Shown one piece after another: positions 13,401 through 21,900 of a stretch of DNA of 64,000 nucleotides. The notes under the pieces were generated by a model. That model worked only from the letters and a program-made list of their open reading frames with translations, was not told the origin of the DNA and did no database searches. The stretch is from Branchiostoma floridae (taxonomy: Eukaryota; Chordata; Leptocardii; Amphioxiformes; Branchiostomatidae), in assembly GCF_000003815.2 (NCBI RefSeq), contig NC_049982.1, positions 609,815-673,814 of the forward strand, written 5' to 3'. Numbering within the stretch: the first letter of the stretch is position 1; the number at the start of each line of letters is the position of its first letter. The position numbers were made by a program, and so were the translations under genes.

Positions 13401-16400
13401 TATGCAGGCGGACCTGGTCAGGTGTAACCAACCACCGCCTTACTACACTCTTCGGTATGCTGTTACCTGCCGTAAACAAGATGAGGTCATACCAATTAGA
13501 TCTACCTGAAGTGGAGCATTTCTCAGAGTTAGAAACACTTCTAGACGATGACATGCTTAGAAGTAGACAATGAAATGCTTAGCAAAAAGGCTATCTGCTA
13601 ACTGTCTTCCTCCCTTTTTGCATATTAATTCATAGTTAGGATAAACCAACATTCTCCAACTAAATCTCTTTTGCATATTGATTCACAGCTAGGATATAAT
13701 AAATAACTCTCTCCAACAAGATTTCTCCAGTGTCACTTAAGAAAGACGTCAGATGGTTATCTGAAACGTCTGACTGTTTCCAAAATCATATCGTCTGACT
13801 GTTTCCAAAATCATATCCAGTTGCTTGAGTAACAGCTCTTTTGGGGCGAATCTTATTACATGGATGTCAATGAAATGCTTAGCAAAAAGGCTATCTGCCA
13901 CCAAAAATCGACCATAGCATGTCCAGGTAAAATAAATACTTGTACAAAAAATACTTGTACAAAAAATGGAAGTTCTGCTGCAGTACCAAGGACACATACT
14001 TACTAGGAGGCCTAAAATCGACCTTGGCCTTCGTCTTCCCAGAAACTACATAAATACCATCTATCATCACAATCCATCGAGAGGTTCTTCAGGTATGAAT
14101 GAATGAAGACCTTTATTGTACATTCATACCCACTGGGTTTAGTACAGGTCACAACACATGATACAACATGATATAATGATACAATGAGTCTACACTACTC
14201 AAGGATCGTATTCTACTGCGTACATTCGGCTTCTTCTCGTTTCTTTGTGATATTGAAAATGTAAGAACAGATATGCTTTATAAGTAAAGGTTTGTCTAGA
14301 TTCATAAGGAATATAAATTTGTCTATATTACTTAGTTGTATGAAGTGGGGGAACATGGATTCTATTAGTCTGTAGAGTTCAGCTCTCTCTTTCTTGTACA
14401 AACTACATTCTACTACAAAATGATGTTCGTCTTCTAACTTATCTAGATTGCAGTATCTACATATTCGTTGTTCTAGAGGAGTGCGGTTATGTCTTCCGGT
14501 TTCGATGTGTAATTTGTGGCAACTGACTCGTAGTTTTGTGACGGCCGTCCTGTGCCGAATATTGTCAATATCCAGGTATTGTTCCACATTATAAGTGGAC
14601 TTGAACAGTCTGTAAGACCTCAATTTGTTTTTAGCGGATCCACCTTTGTTGTCATTGTGTATCTCTCTTAGAAAAGTTTGAAAATAGGTATGCTGATTAC
14701 AAAAATCCGGAAACACACACACACAAACACAAGCACACAGACAGACACAGACATACAGACAGACACAAACACACACACACACACAGACAAAATCTCCATT
14801 TTCATGAAGATACCTAGATTCTAGTTCCGATCAAGCAAGATTCAGGTTTCAGAAGGTAACCTAAGAAGGTAAGAAGTACTAGTACCAAGTTACCAACACC
14901 AAGTCTTGAGCCGAAGTTGAGGCCATCGGGACAGCAGAACAACTTTTAATTTAAGGACAGTATAGGAAAGTAGAGCCCATCTTTCTTCTTCCAAAGCTTT
15001 TTTACCTCCTCAACCAAAATCAAGTACCCGTGTACCCACCCGACGCTAAGATCAGCAGGTACACAAGAGAAATGACAAAATATGAATGCAGAAATGAATT
15101 TTCAAGTCAATGACTAAGAAAATTCGTTTGCTGTACATGTGAAGCTATTCATAATGAAATCAACTTTTATACAATGAAATAAGAAGCTGACTTTGACTTT
15201 GACTTTGACTTTGACTTTACTTAAGATCATTGTCTAAATAAAGTATGTGCACTGTAGCACAGGCCTGAGAAAGAATGCAGCCTACATTGACCTACATACA
15301 AGCCATTAAGTCTGGAACTAAATTAGGTCTAATCTCATCTTAAAAATTCATGAGCCAGTTAGGAAATTCTTGGATCCCTCCCCCGCCTTATCTATCACCT
15401 AGCCATTATCACTATTATTGCATTTATCACCTATCCATTATCATTATCATCACATTTATCGCCTACCTATAAGGGTGGGTACTGGTATGGTATACATGTA
15501 CAAAACCATTCTTTTTCTTGGACTCACTGGTCCCCTAAAAATGGACCTGATAAAAATCATTGGACTAGATTATGGACCGTTTAAAAGATGAACAAATTAT
15601 ATCGGCAGTCGTTCACACATTTGGGGACTTACCATAGTAGTAGTACCAATCCAATAAAATAACAAGAGACAAGTAGAGTGCAGTTTATTCTATACCAAGT
15701 TTCTATACAGAGTTTACATGAAGACATGATTTTAAAACGCCAGTTGGAGTCAGATACTCTACCAAATAGATTCTAAGTAGAAAATTGGACCAATGTTTTC
15801 ACAAACAATTATTTTAAGAAATTCAAAACAAGGGCAATCCCAACATCCAAATCTAACTTAATGTTATTCAAATTTTTTACTGTGACAGAGTGTGCATGCG
15901 ATATGCATCTCAATCATTCTATGGAAGACCATGTGATAACAGTAGAATCCCATGTGATAAGCCAAGTTATCACCCGGTCCAGAACACCCATATCTAACAT
16001 CAACCCCACTCAGATATGACATTATGAAACATGTACATGTTTACCCTGTCTGCATGTACATTTATGTGGCCCTCGCATCAGAGGTCTACACGCAACAACA
16101 TGCATACATTTTACTTGTATCGGTCCCTTGAGTGGTCTTCTTCACCAGGTTTGACCATATGCCCACCCTGTCAGCAGTACAGTACAGTGTGTTTGTGAGT
16201 GTCGGCCATGTAACTACATACACATTATTACAAAGATTCTATTGGTCCCTTGGTCCTCTTAAGCAGGTTTGACTGTACGAGTGTACGTTCACCCTGTCAA
16301 CATGTACAGCGCAGTTAACCTGGAGTCCAGCCTTGTTATGCATGTAGCGACCTTCCGGAGCTGACTAAAACGAACAAGGCTGGATTCCAGGCTATATTAC

Positions 16401-19132
16401 AGTGTGTTTGTGAGTGTATGTATGTGCCATAGCTAGGNNNNNNNNNNNNNNNNNNNNNNNNNNNNNNNNNNNNNNNNNNNNNNNNNNNNNNNNNNNNNNN
16501 NNNNNNNNNNNNNNNNNNNNNNNNNNNNNNNNNNNNNAGAAGGCTAGAAGATGCACTGCACATTTGTTTCTTTTCCTGGGGATTTACTTGTGCTGCAGGA
16601 GCTTTTCGCAAAATTTCAGGTACTCGGTTGGGATTGGGGTTTTGTGCGCGTGAAAAAAATGCGCGTGAAAACTTGCGTGTGAAAAATCTGCGCGTGAAAA
16701 TATGCAAATTAGCTGATTCCGAAGGGATTCAAAAAGTTTTTGCAGTTTTATACTTAAACCCTCAAACAAGATGGCACAAAATGGAATCAAGTATCATATT
16801 GTTGCATTCTAGAGTACAAAATCTTGATCTGAGTGCTTTTCAAGTGATTTTTAGATGTTAAGTTTTCACGCGCAAAAAAAGTTTGAAATTTGCGCGTGAA
16901 ACAATCTGCTTCAAAAAAGATAAAATTAAGCTTCAAGAATGGAGAAAAGCCTGAAATTGTTACATCATACAATCTAAAACATCGTATGTGTAATTTTTCT
17001 ATGTATTTCTGTCAAATTTACTTGATTTTACTTTTTTTTTTCCAAATGCAAAATTCAGGTAACAGATGGGAAATTGAATATTAGGTTCACATTTTTATGC
17101 CTTAGAATTCCTTGCTGCACATTTTCTGACATATTTCAGGAACTTTATTTTTTCACGCGCAGATTTTTCACGCGCACGCGCAAATTCTCCACGCGCAGAA
17201 AACCCGTTCCCCTCGGTTGAAACAATTTTGAAGTAGATATTAAATATTGGAAACAAATATCAATATGCAGTGTATATAAATTCAGTGATGATATAAATCC
17301 AATGATGAATTCACAAAGCAGAGAACACCAAAAAAAAAGTGAAAATAAAAGTAGTGTGAGCATTTCAATATTTACCCTATTAGTATTACATAAAATGTCA
17401 AGAAGCTCAACCAAAGATGACTGACTGGATGGAACAATGGGTAGAACAATCAGCTGGAAGTGATGACTCTAACCTTTACATGCCTTTACAATTTTATACA
17501 AATCTGGATAAAGCTCAAAACCTGAGATCTTAATGTTTAAAAACTTAAATCCTTACTCCTTATGACACTACATAAACCATGTAACATAAAGTCCATCTGT
17601 ACTGTACCTAGTAGTACAAATCATTCATTGTTGATGAAGACGTACATGTTGCAATGTTAGATTTAGCAAAATATAGTGAGATATCACACTTTTATACATA
17701 TAAAACATGTACAGGTATGTAAACAATTCTCTTCCCTGTAGTATGTAGTAAGTATAATGTACTAAGACATAAGAGTAGTAGGAGGTACGGACCAAGCAAT
17801 ATACATGTACATGCACTAGTAGATCCTCAGAACAGGTGACAACTTCTATAGTATCTTCCTGGTTTGATTGGCAAAAGTGTTTCTTGTGCACTTTGCATAC
17901 TAATGAATGGTATCAAATTACAATAAAGAGGCTTTGAGCGATGATGACAAAAGATCACATAAAAGCTTGAAGTGGTCCTTTGTGGTTGTTTACTTTTGTA
18001 CCGGCTCTCCTGGAGAATAATTATGTCATGTTTATGAACTCGTTATGTGCACTCTTCCTCATTTTTGTGTGTGAAGTTTGTTATGATTCTTTCCAAAACT
18101 TCACACCAATTTCCATAAGAGATCCTATCCTTATTATGTAATTCAAACAAAATATTAAATCCCCAAACACAATATCATTCTATGACTTGGCCTAGGACAG
18201 AATCGAAAGTACTTCTAATGAAATAAGGTCTATATAACTGGCCATATAGGCAGACTAGCGACTAATGTTCAATAAAACCACACCAGTTCAGTGTGTCCAG
18301 ACATGTTGTTCTTCTACAAGTGTGTTTTGAGAGCCCCAAAATATCCTCCTGCGGCGATAACAAGCCATGAAATCTGCTTCATTGTTATTATAATCAAACC
18401 TGGGCGTTATCAACAGGCTTGGTAAGGGTGTTTGAGAAAATATACCGTGCATCAACACTTGTAGAACTATATTTTAGCAAACAAAATATATATATTGTGT
18501 CTACGTGCCCCCCTCCCTCCCACCCACATTGAACATGGTCGCGAACCCACAAGCGGTGAAAAAATTACAGCAGCTTGTTTCGTGGACTAAATCCACCACA
18601 AACATAAACAATACCATGTTTACCAACGTTATCAAGTGCCGAAGGACCAGACGAACGGGTAAATGCTTTGTCTTGGGCTACTTTCATTGTGTATCGCGGT
18701 GCACAGGCGAAGTTTTGGGGAAAACAAGTGTATGTGTAACGTATATAACATGTATGTGGTACACACACACAAATTGGGATTACAACAGAATATATCGGAA
18801 CCAACATCATATATATATGCTTGGAAAGCTAACAAAGTCAAGTGTGACCTCTTGACGTTTCAAACTTGAAGATCAAGAACTATCGAGTGCATTGAACATG
18901 GCTAGCTGTCCGCCGGAAAAGTAATATTTCCAGTCGCGAAGTTTAATGACCAAAATGACAGAACAGAAAGGGCGGACCACTGGCACTGGGTCATTCCATC
19001 CAGTACCCGGCTCACAACTGCGTCCAATATTGGGTCCGTTTTAACGGAATCCGGGACGGTAACGTGGTGGTACTCACGTTCTTTATTGTGATCGAATCCC
19101 ACGACGATGAAATAGTCTGCCAGTCGGGCCAT
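716..19132 (-). CDS. SBF2: SBF1/SBF2 (MTMR5/13) orthologue, 5' half, 8 exons
   Basis: The coding exons on the minus strand are 19132-19078, 5938-5850, 4951-4823, 3903-3754, 2696-2583, 2036-1931, 1491-1359 and 824-716. All have GT/AG borders and join in phase to 295 codons without a stop. The N-terminus [18 protein letters not shown] is diagnostic of SET-binding factors. Residues 1-91 form the uDENN part, 92-115 an acidic linker, and about 118-295 most of the central DENN domain, including [16 protein letters not shown]. In the family, the DENN module acts as a Rab exchange factor (Rab21/Rab28 reported), and the protein also carries GRAM, catalytically dead myotubularin and PH domains that bind active myotubularins on endosomes. 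Those later domains are beyond the left edge, so the gene is cut by the window and not truncated biologically as far as can be seen. It is probably the single pre-duplication co-orthologue of vertebrate SBF1 and SBF2; the first exon looks more like SBF2. Introns 3-7 carry tandem copies of the preceding exon ends. Confidence 0.93.
1030..1358 (-). repeat. Exon-end minisatellite in SBF intron 7
   Basis: Five to six units with a 57-60 bp period carry the last ~45 bases of exon 7 (CTGTGTGCGCTCATGTTCCC and following) plus its donor. Copies of the donor triplet are at about 1077, 1134, 1193, 1252 and, shortened, 1312, followed by the true one at 1357. The copy farthest from the exon is the most diverged. 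Confidence 0.93.
1359..1491 (-). CDS. SBF2: SBF exon 7 (central DENN)
   Basis: This 133-nt exon completes G215, encodes residues 216-258 and gives two bases of S259. [19 protein letters not shown] is the most conserved DENN block of SBF proteins. The acceptor is TCCCCAG and the donor GTAAGT. Several shortened copies of its last ~45 bases with their own donors follow in intron 7. Confidence 0.95.
1817..1930 (-). repeat. Exon-end duplication in SBF intron 6
   Basis: An 80-bp unit containing the last ~30 bases of exon 6, its donor GTAAGC and about 30 bases of intron is present once more downstream of the real exon border (donor copy at 1849-1850 against 1929-1930). Confidence 0.88.
1931..2036 (-). 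CDS. SBF2: SBF exon 6 (central DENN)
   Basis: This 106-nt exon covers residues 180-214 plus the first base of G215. [18 protein letters not shown] and LFRQLG match the family. The donor is GTAAGC and the acceptor TTTGCAG. One extra copy of its 3' end with an identical donor lies 80 bp downstream. Confidence 0.92.
2235..2582 (-). repeat. Exon-end minisatellite in SBF intron 5
   Basis: Three degenerate units of 108-111 bp repeat the exon 5 end and the adjacent intron. Donor-equivalent positions are about 2251, 2359 and 2470, with the true donor at 2581. The nearest copy matches the exon almost exactly over 40 bases; the farther ones are strongly eroded. Confidence 0.88.
2583..2696 (-). CDS. 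SBF2: SBF exon 5 (central DENN)
   Basis: The exon is 114 nt, phase 0, and covers residues 142-179. [11 protein letters not shown] and the following [11 protein letters not shown] match SBF DENN sequence. The acceptor is CCCCACAG; a second AG 12 bases into the exon is not used because it would break the frame with exon 4. The donor is GTAAAC. Degenerate copies of the exon end lie downstream in intron 5. Confidence 0.92.
2697..3074. other. SBF intron 4 remainder, no feature
   Basis: AT-rich intron sequence between exon 5 and the hAT-like element. I see no exon, RNA or recognisable repeat in it. Confidence 0.5.
3075..3405. mobile_element. hAT-like MITE in SBF intron 4
   Basis: The terminal inverted repeats are CAGGCTTTTAGCTAGG and CCTGGCTAAAAGCCTG. 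Both sides are flanked by the perfect 8-bp duplication AGTACCTC (3067-3074 and 3406-3413). The element is non-coding. Confidence 0.85.
3444..3753 (-). repeat. Exon-end minisatellite in SBF intron 4, 98-bp unit
   Basis: Three almost identical 98-bp units follow exon 4. Each holds about 80 bases of exon ([13 protein letters not shown] coding) plus the GTGAGT donor and a few intron bases. Unit starts are at 3457, 3555 and 3653, with the real border at 3751. Confidence 0.95.
3754..3903 (-). CDS. SBF2: SBF exon 4 (acidic linker, start of central DENN)
   Basis: This is a 150-nt, phase 0 exon for residues 92-141. It begins with a Glu/Asp-rich linker of about 24 residues and then [18 protein letters not shown], the opening strand-helix of the central DENN domain. 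The donor is GTGAGT. Three further 98-bp copies of its 3' part follow immediately in intron 4. Confidence 0.94.
4290..4822 (-). repeat. Exon-end duplications and CA arrays in SBF intron 3
   Basis: Two copies of the last ~60 bases of exon 3 with donor (about 4469-4534 and 4291-4357) are separated by long CA/TG-rich microsatellite blocks. Spacings between donors are 351 and 177 bases. The copies carry several substitutions relative to the exon. Confidence 0.92.
4823..4951 (-). CDS. SBF2: SBF exon 3 (uDENN)
   Basis: This exon is phase 0 on both sides and encodes residues 49-91. [10 protein letters not shown] and [17 protein letters not shown] are near-identical to SBF family uDENN sequence. The acceptor is preceded by a C/T tract and the donor is GTAGGT. 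The last 60 or so exon bases recur twice downstream in intron 3. Confidence 0.95.
4996..5275 (-). mobile_element. tRNA-derived SINE, family 1, in SBF intron 2
   Basis: The minus strand has a tRNA-like head with A box (TAGTGGGTAGAGTG-like) and B box (GAGTTCGATCCCC), followed by a 200-bp unique body. It is the inverted homologue of the copy at 10.9 kb. This is not a functional tRNA gene. Confidence 0.85.
5505..5757 (+). mobile_element. Diverged fragment of TAGGGCTGGGTA MITE
   Basis: The segment matches the inner and right part of the hAT-like family (CCAAACAGA, GTAGTGAAATGGACCATT, and a weak GGTCC array ending in GGTACCC). Its left end is missing and it is clearly older than the intact copies. 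Confidence 0.65.
5850..5938 (-). CDS. SBF2: SBF exon 2 (uDENN)
   Basis: The acceptor reads TGTTACAG and the donor GTGCGT. The exon completes R19 and encodes residues 20-48, with the family block [15 protein letters not shown] followed by a QGLEL end that matches SBF proteins. It is separated from exon 1 by a 13-kb repeat-filled intron. Confidence 0.92.
6216..6462. repeat. Foldback repeat in SBF intron 1
   Basis: The ends CCTTAAACTGCCAGGGTTT and AACCCGG...GGCAGTTAAGG are inverted, and the interior contains a second inverted pair around ATATATCCGGG. It looks like a foldback DNA element. No clear target duplication was found. Confidence 0.5.
6463..7129. other. SBF intron 1 segment, no feature
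   Basis: Short reading frames here have no recognisable similarity, and I found no splice-bounded exon or repeat. Confidence 0.4.
7130..7985 (+). repeat. Degenerate minisatellite, about 150-190 bp unit
   Basis: Six diverged units share CATTGCCACATGATACAG, then AGATGGGAAAACAAGATA and TAGTATTACCTCTAACATTT. The spacings are about 187, 167, 155, 147 and 155 bases. It is an old tandem array inside SBF intron 1. Confidence 0.85.
7986..9744. other. SBF intron 1 segment with an old duplication
   Basis: No exon was found. Two segments (about 8640-8775 and 8995-9135) share blocks such as AATACACCAAAACACAG and CCCCATTGACAC, so an ancient duplication with a spacing of roughly 350 bases is present. Confidence 0.45.
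9745..10086. mobile_element. hAT-like MITE with CAGGGTTCTAGC ends
   Basis: The inverted ends are CAGGGTTCTAGCCAGG and GCTAGAACCCTG. The interior has three copies of a TAGCGTAGTGG motif near the right end. No matching 8-bp flanks remain, so the assignment rests on the termini only. Confidence 0.55.
10087..10916. other. SBF intron 1 segment, no feature
   Basis: I see no repeat, exon or RNA gene in this stretch. Confidence 0.4.
10917..11200 (+). mobile_element. tRNA-derived SINE, family 1
   Basis: The tRNA-like head has an A box at TAGTGGGTAGAGTG and a B box at GAGTTCGATCCCC. The body ends TTTAACTTAACTT. It is the homologue of the inverted copy at 5.0-5.3 kb and is probably a Pol III-derived SINE. 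Confidence 0.87.
11213..11525 (+). repeat. Foldback repeat, CAAGCAACTGGATATG family
   Basis: It starts TTACTCAAGCAACTGGATAT and ends with the inverse ATATCCAGTTGCTTGAGTAA, followed by TCTTATTACATGGATGTC. The same right half recurs at 13.6, 39.4, 51.4 and 52.1 kb. It is a dispersed palindromic element of unknown superfamily. Confidence 0.75.
11531..12025. other. SBF intron 1 segment, no feature
   Basis: I see nothing recognisable here. Confidence 0.35.
12026..12372 (+). mobile_element. hAT-like MITE copy with GGGGAGAACCCT end
   Basis: It is highly similar over its whole length to 34650-35010, from GGGGCTGGCAAAAATAACCC to TCTGGGGAGAACCCT. The left terminus is missing in this copy. Confidence 0.75.
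12373..12915. other. SBF intron 1 segment, no feature
   Basis: No exon or clear repeat is seen. Confidence 0.35.
12916..13334. mobile_element. PIF/Harbinger-like MITE
   Basis: The inverted ends of about 40 bases begin GGCCACAC and contain an exact TTTGTTGCTTCTCGGATTTG arm repeated in inverse. The flanks are TTA on both sides (12913-12915 and 13335-13337), the TWA duplication typical of PIF/Harbinger. It is non-coding, and the interior holds a GTTCA-rich tract shared with 29.4 kb. Confidence 0.7.
13570..13900 (+). repeat. CAAGCAACTGGATATG family copy between 31-bp direct repeats
   Basis: The right half of the foldback family (GAAACGTCTGACTGTTTCC, CAGTTGCTTGAGTAAC) lies between two exact direct repeats containing AATGCTTAGCAAAAAGGCTA. 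A further short internal duplication of GTCTGACTGTTTCCAAAATC occurs near 13790. Confidence 0.7.
14095..14710 (-). mobile_element. LINE 3' end, family A, with C-terminal coding fragment
   Basis: The minus strand encodes a non-LTR retrotransposon C-terminus ending at 14213. A Cys-Cys-His-His-Cys-like cluster is visible in [20 protein letters not shown], the type of motif found after the reverse transcriptase domain. The 3' end terminates in AATAAAGGTCTTCATTCATT. It is 5'-truncated near a CA-rich microsatellite at about 14711. Confidence 0.8.
14711..15470. other. Intron 1 segment with microsatellites
   Basis: It contains a CA/CAGA array (14715-14790) and a GACTTT array (15190-15222). There is no exon and no other recognisable element. 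Confidence 0.55.
15471..15815 (+). mobile_element. Old copy of TAGGGCTGGGTA hAT-like MITE
   Basis: The copy begins AAGGGTGGGTACTGGTATGG and keeps TACAAAACC, GGACCTGATAAAAATC and the CCAAATAGATTCTAAGTAG region. It is strongly diverged, and the right terminus is not clear. Confidence 0.6.
15816..16315. other. Intron 1 segment with short diverged duplications
   Basis: Two stretches ending in CAGGTTTGAC (about 16120 and 16240), with a third at about 9180-9240, belong to a dispersed repeat of unknown type. Nothing else is recognised. Confidence 0.35.
16316..16394. repeat. Compact 79-bp foldback element
   Basis: TAACCTGGAGTCCAGCCTTG is matched in inverse by CAAGGCTGGATTCCAGGCTA, giving a hairpin with a loop of about 35 bases. 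It lies just left of the assembly gap. Confidence 0.65.
16438..16537. other. Assembly gap, 100 N
   Basis: A run of 100 N interrupts the sequence. The round number suggests a gap of unknown size. Confidence 0.99.
16620..17215. repeat. Foldback repeat built of GCGCGTGAAAA motifs
   Basis: The left side has four tandem GCGCGTGAAA-like motifs (16646-16710), with one more at about 16893. The right side has the inverse TTTTCACGCGC repeated (17150-17200). The outer parts GGGGTTTTGTGCGCGTG and CACGCGCAGAAAACCC are also inverted. It looks like a DNA element of about 600 bp. Confidence 0.6.
17216..19077. other. Start of SBF intron 1, no feature
   Basis: This is AT-rich intron sequence beyond exon 1. 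No exon-end repeat follows the exon 1 donor, unlike introns 3-7, and no other element is recognised. Confidence 0.45.
19078..19132 (-). CDS. SBF2: SBF exon 1 (start codon)
   Basis: This exon encodes residues 1-18 plus the first base of R19 and ends at a donor reading GTGAGTACC. The chosen ATG (19132-19130) has A at -3 and G at +4 and gives the conserved MARLADYF start. An in-frame ATG 11 codons upstream at 19165 would add a non-conserved extension and is less likely. Confidence 0.93.
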
Positions 19133-19201
19133 AGTCTGCCAAACGCGCCCCGGAATCACTCCCAATCTCCGTACACTTCCTCCCGATTCCAGCCCCGAAC
19201 C

Positions 19202-19214
19202 GCCGCCATCTTGG
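19202..19214 (-). promoter_or_regulatory. YY1-type initiator of the SBF gene
   Basis: On the minus strand this reads CCAAGATGGCGGC, the YY1 consensus, in the orientation typical of YY1 sites just downstream of a transcription start. It lies about 70 bases upstream of the SBF start codon, so transcription probably begins near here with a short 5' UTR. The function is inferred from the motif and position. Confidence 0.6.
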
Positions 19215-19438
19215 CCTGATCACTTTACTGAGGTATCTACAATTATTTGCCTGATGATAAAAACAACTAGTCTGTTACAAGAGAATTTCGATCTCAAATA
19301 CTACACAATATCAAATGAACCATACTGGTTCCCGTTTTGTGAAAAATCTTTTATCTAAAACGTTGTTTTATTGACAGATATGTTTGAGAAGATTTTATGT
19401 AAGTTTGGATGGACCTAGGGGTCTTGGTTGTACGACGC

Positions 19439-19560
19439 CCACTGCGCACCCGTACTGCGCATGGGGTGGACCGGCGCCCCTTGCCCCGTACGTGATGACG
19501 TCACCGATAGTCTTGTAAGACGTCCTGACGATTTGATGACATCACCAACAGACTTGCAAG
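19439..19560. promoter_or_regulatory. CRE and NRF1-like cluster upstream of SBF
   Basis: A full CRE palindrome TGACGTCA is at 19496-19503. Two TGCGCA half-sites resembling NRF1 lie at about 19443 and 19456. A diverged duplicate of the CRE region (GATGACATCACC) follows about 40 bases later, making a small tandem repeat. It lies 250-400 bases upstream of the presumed SBF start and may be promoter-proximal. Confidence 0.4.
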
Positions 19561-19877
19561 ACTTCAATTTGTACAAAGCCTGCAAGAAGACTTTCCGGTG
19601 GCAAAATCGCCAAGACGGCGTAAACAGTATCCGTTGGTCACCAGAAAAGCCCAATGCTCTATCACGGGGACTGACCGGACCTTCAGAAAAGTGACGATTT
19701 GGCCTTGTGTTACATCTGCTTGGATTCCTATATTCTGTCTCCTTGTGAGGTTCCTCCTCATAGACAGGATGCTCATATAGGATGTGTACACCACTGGAGC
19801 GGAAACATAGGGGCATAGGGCTTCCTGTATTATAGTGACGCATGTATAGGAATTTGTGTCAGATAGCTGCTGTATTC

Positions 19878-20015
19878 TAATCTCCAAGCAGATCCTACGG
19901 TGCCATAAGATAGTATCAAAGCTGGCCAGGGAGTAAAGCCGGCTAAGGGAGTCAAACGGGCACCGGAGAAGTTTGATACTATACATTACGCCACCGTAGA
20001 TCTGGTTGGAGATTA
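19878..20015. mobile_element. Foldback MITE, TAATCTCCAAGCAGATC family, 9-bp TSD
   Basis: The ends are TAATCTCCAAGCAGATCCTA and the inverse ...GGTTGGAGATTA. Perfect 9-bp duplications GCTGTATTC flank it (19869-19877 and 20016-20024). The interior carries the AAGCCGGC module. It is Mutator- or Merlin-like by TSD length. Confidence 0.85.
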
Positions 20016-20246
20016 GCTGTATTCTCAAGCAGAGGTTGGGTAGGGCGGATAGCAGTGGCCGGAATTTTCAACCGCTCATTCTGAAACGTGTATGATGATG
20101 GCCATTTCTCATTGCTACTAGCCCACTCGACAGAAAACTGTGCTTGGAGGACATCAGCAAGGAGCGCCTTGACATCAGATAGTGACGGACGGAAGAGGAC
20201 AAAAAAGTTTGCTGTATTTCAATTTTGTTCCGCAAGCTCATCAGTT

Positions 20247-20446
20247 TGCCTGAGTACCATCCTCCGTAGTGACCGTTGCCTCAATACTTTCACTTGCTAA
20301 ACCAGGGATAGTCTGAGTACCATCCTCCGTAGTGACCACTGGCTCAGTACTTTCCACTTGCTCTGAATCCGTGGTTAGCAAGCGAAAGTATTGAGCGGGC
20401 TAGCAGTCACTACGGAGGATGGTAATAATCTGTCTAGGCAAGGAGG
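20247..20446. repeat. Nested foldback repeat, ACCATCCTCCGTAGTGAC
   Basis: Two direct copies of GAGTACCATCCTCCGTAGTG (about 20254 and 20315) are followed by one inverse copy ending CACTACGGAGGATGGTA. The middle CAATACTTTC segments are also inverted. This fits a MITE with a duplicated left arm. Confidence 0.7.
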
Positions 20447-21477
20447 TGTATTTTCTAACCTCTTTTGACAAGTTTGACAAGTTTATTCAACATTGTACAG
20501 ACTAGCAAGATGTCCAATTGGATACATCTTGAATTGCGCTGGACATCACAATCTGTAGCTCCACTTTATTTACTCTAAAAACAATTGTGCCATTAAAATA
20601 TTCGTAAATCTTTTCATTTAATTTAGATATCAGGTACGTTATGTGGTTATCTGTTAAATGTAACTATTAACAGAAGGATCAGTTTCAGGTGATCTCAAGA
20701 ACACATATCAAATCACACCTACAATACCAGGTGGAAAATCGGTGTAGAACCCATTATGAGTTTAAGTGTCCAACCATGAATGGGATAGGAGAGTTCTTAT
20801 AACGGGCTGTTCGACACAATGGCATATTCAGTTTGTGCGAGTTGCGGGTGTGTCGTTTCGACAAGTCCTGCCGAAGGGGAGGCAACCAGTAATGCCGTAA
20901 AATCTTTGGTCTAGGAACGGTGAAGAATGATGACTCGGTGATGGATGTCACTCGAAACGGCCGGAAGTCATGTCAGAATCTATAATATCCAGTTGTACAG
21001 ATTGAATCGTATTCAAATAAAAAAAAAGTTTGAAGAGAACGTTGTCTCCTTTAGCTAATGCTCTTCGAGTCGACCCGTTCTTTCTGGCGGTGCCTATGAA
21101 TGGTTATGAATATGTATTTTTAAACCCCGTTTTTTGTGGCCGCGTCCTGGGCCCACATGACCAGTGGACTGCAAGAAGCAGAATTGAAGACTGGAGTCAG
21201 TCAAAATCCTGGCAAGAGCTCCAAGCAGATACAAGATGTGTAGATTTACGAGCCTTCCGAGCAAAGCGTGTACTTCACCTAACTTCATTTCAGTGCCGGT
21301 CGGGCGGGTTTTGTTCATTATGCTACCACTCTTGCATTACTTCCTATTTTCGGGAGAGGGCGCTTTTGAGTATGCGTACTGATACAGTGCCATACTTTTG
21401 TAATTTTCTTCCCTCGTCACCGAAGAGAATAGCTACTAGTATCTTATGCAATAGTGTTTTTTCTTGCTTCCGAAAAT
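20447..21477. other. Intergenic, no feature
   Basis: Reading frames up to 149 codons occur but show no recognisable family, and I do not call a gene here. Confidence 0.4.
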
Positions 21478-21900
21478 AATTTTATCAGGTTGGTAGAATA
21501 TAGGATATAGGAGAATCTTAAACACAACCAATGTAATTGACCGAGATGGGCCAAGGTCATAGACAGGGAAGACAACAGGCGGATCCGGTGGATCAAGGAG
21601 GCGATCTGGATAAGAAAGTCAACCCCAGTGATGAACCTTAGCCACCTTTGTATCCCTCATTGTGCCGGTTCATCACTGGGGTTTGTTTCCCCCCTCGTCC
21701 CGGCTCATCAATGGGGATGCATTTGGGATTATGTTCTCGTCGCAAAAGCGCCACCTACATCGGCTAGATATAGCGGCGAGAAGGAGAACTCCCGTTAGAA
21801 GCTCTAAGGAAGGCGTCTCACGGTCTGAGGGACATTGAAATGCGTAAGCAACGTGAATACAAACTGGCTGTGTAAAACAATTCTGCTATATCCTGTATGC
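21478..21900 (+). repeat. Dispersed repeat shared with 54.6-54.8 kb
   Basis: GCAAAAGCGCCACCTACAT and GTTGGTAGAATATAGGATAT occur here and in inverse at 54.69-54.81 kb. A smaller inverted pair, ACCCCAGTGATGAACC and GGTTCATCACTGGGGT, lies at 21620-21690. The superfamily is unknown. Confidence 0.6.

Noticed and set aside
19415-20028. Overlapping minus-strand frames of 142 and 154 codons upstream of SBF
   Set aside because: They cross the MITE at 19878-20015 and the CRE duplication. No conserved residues or splice sites were found.
21030-21479. A 149-codon plus-strand frame
   Set aside because: No recognisable family, no splice context and no repeat of coding character. It is likely chance.
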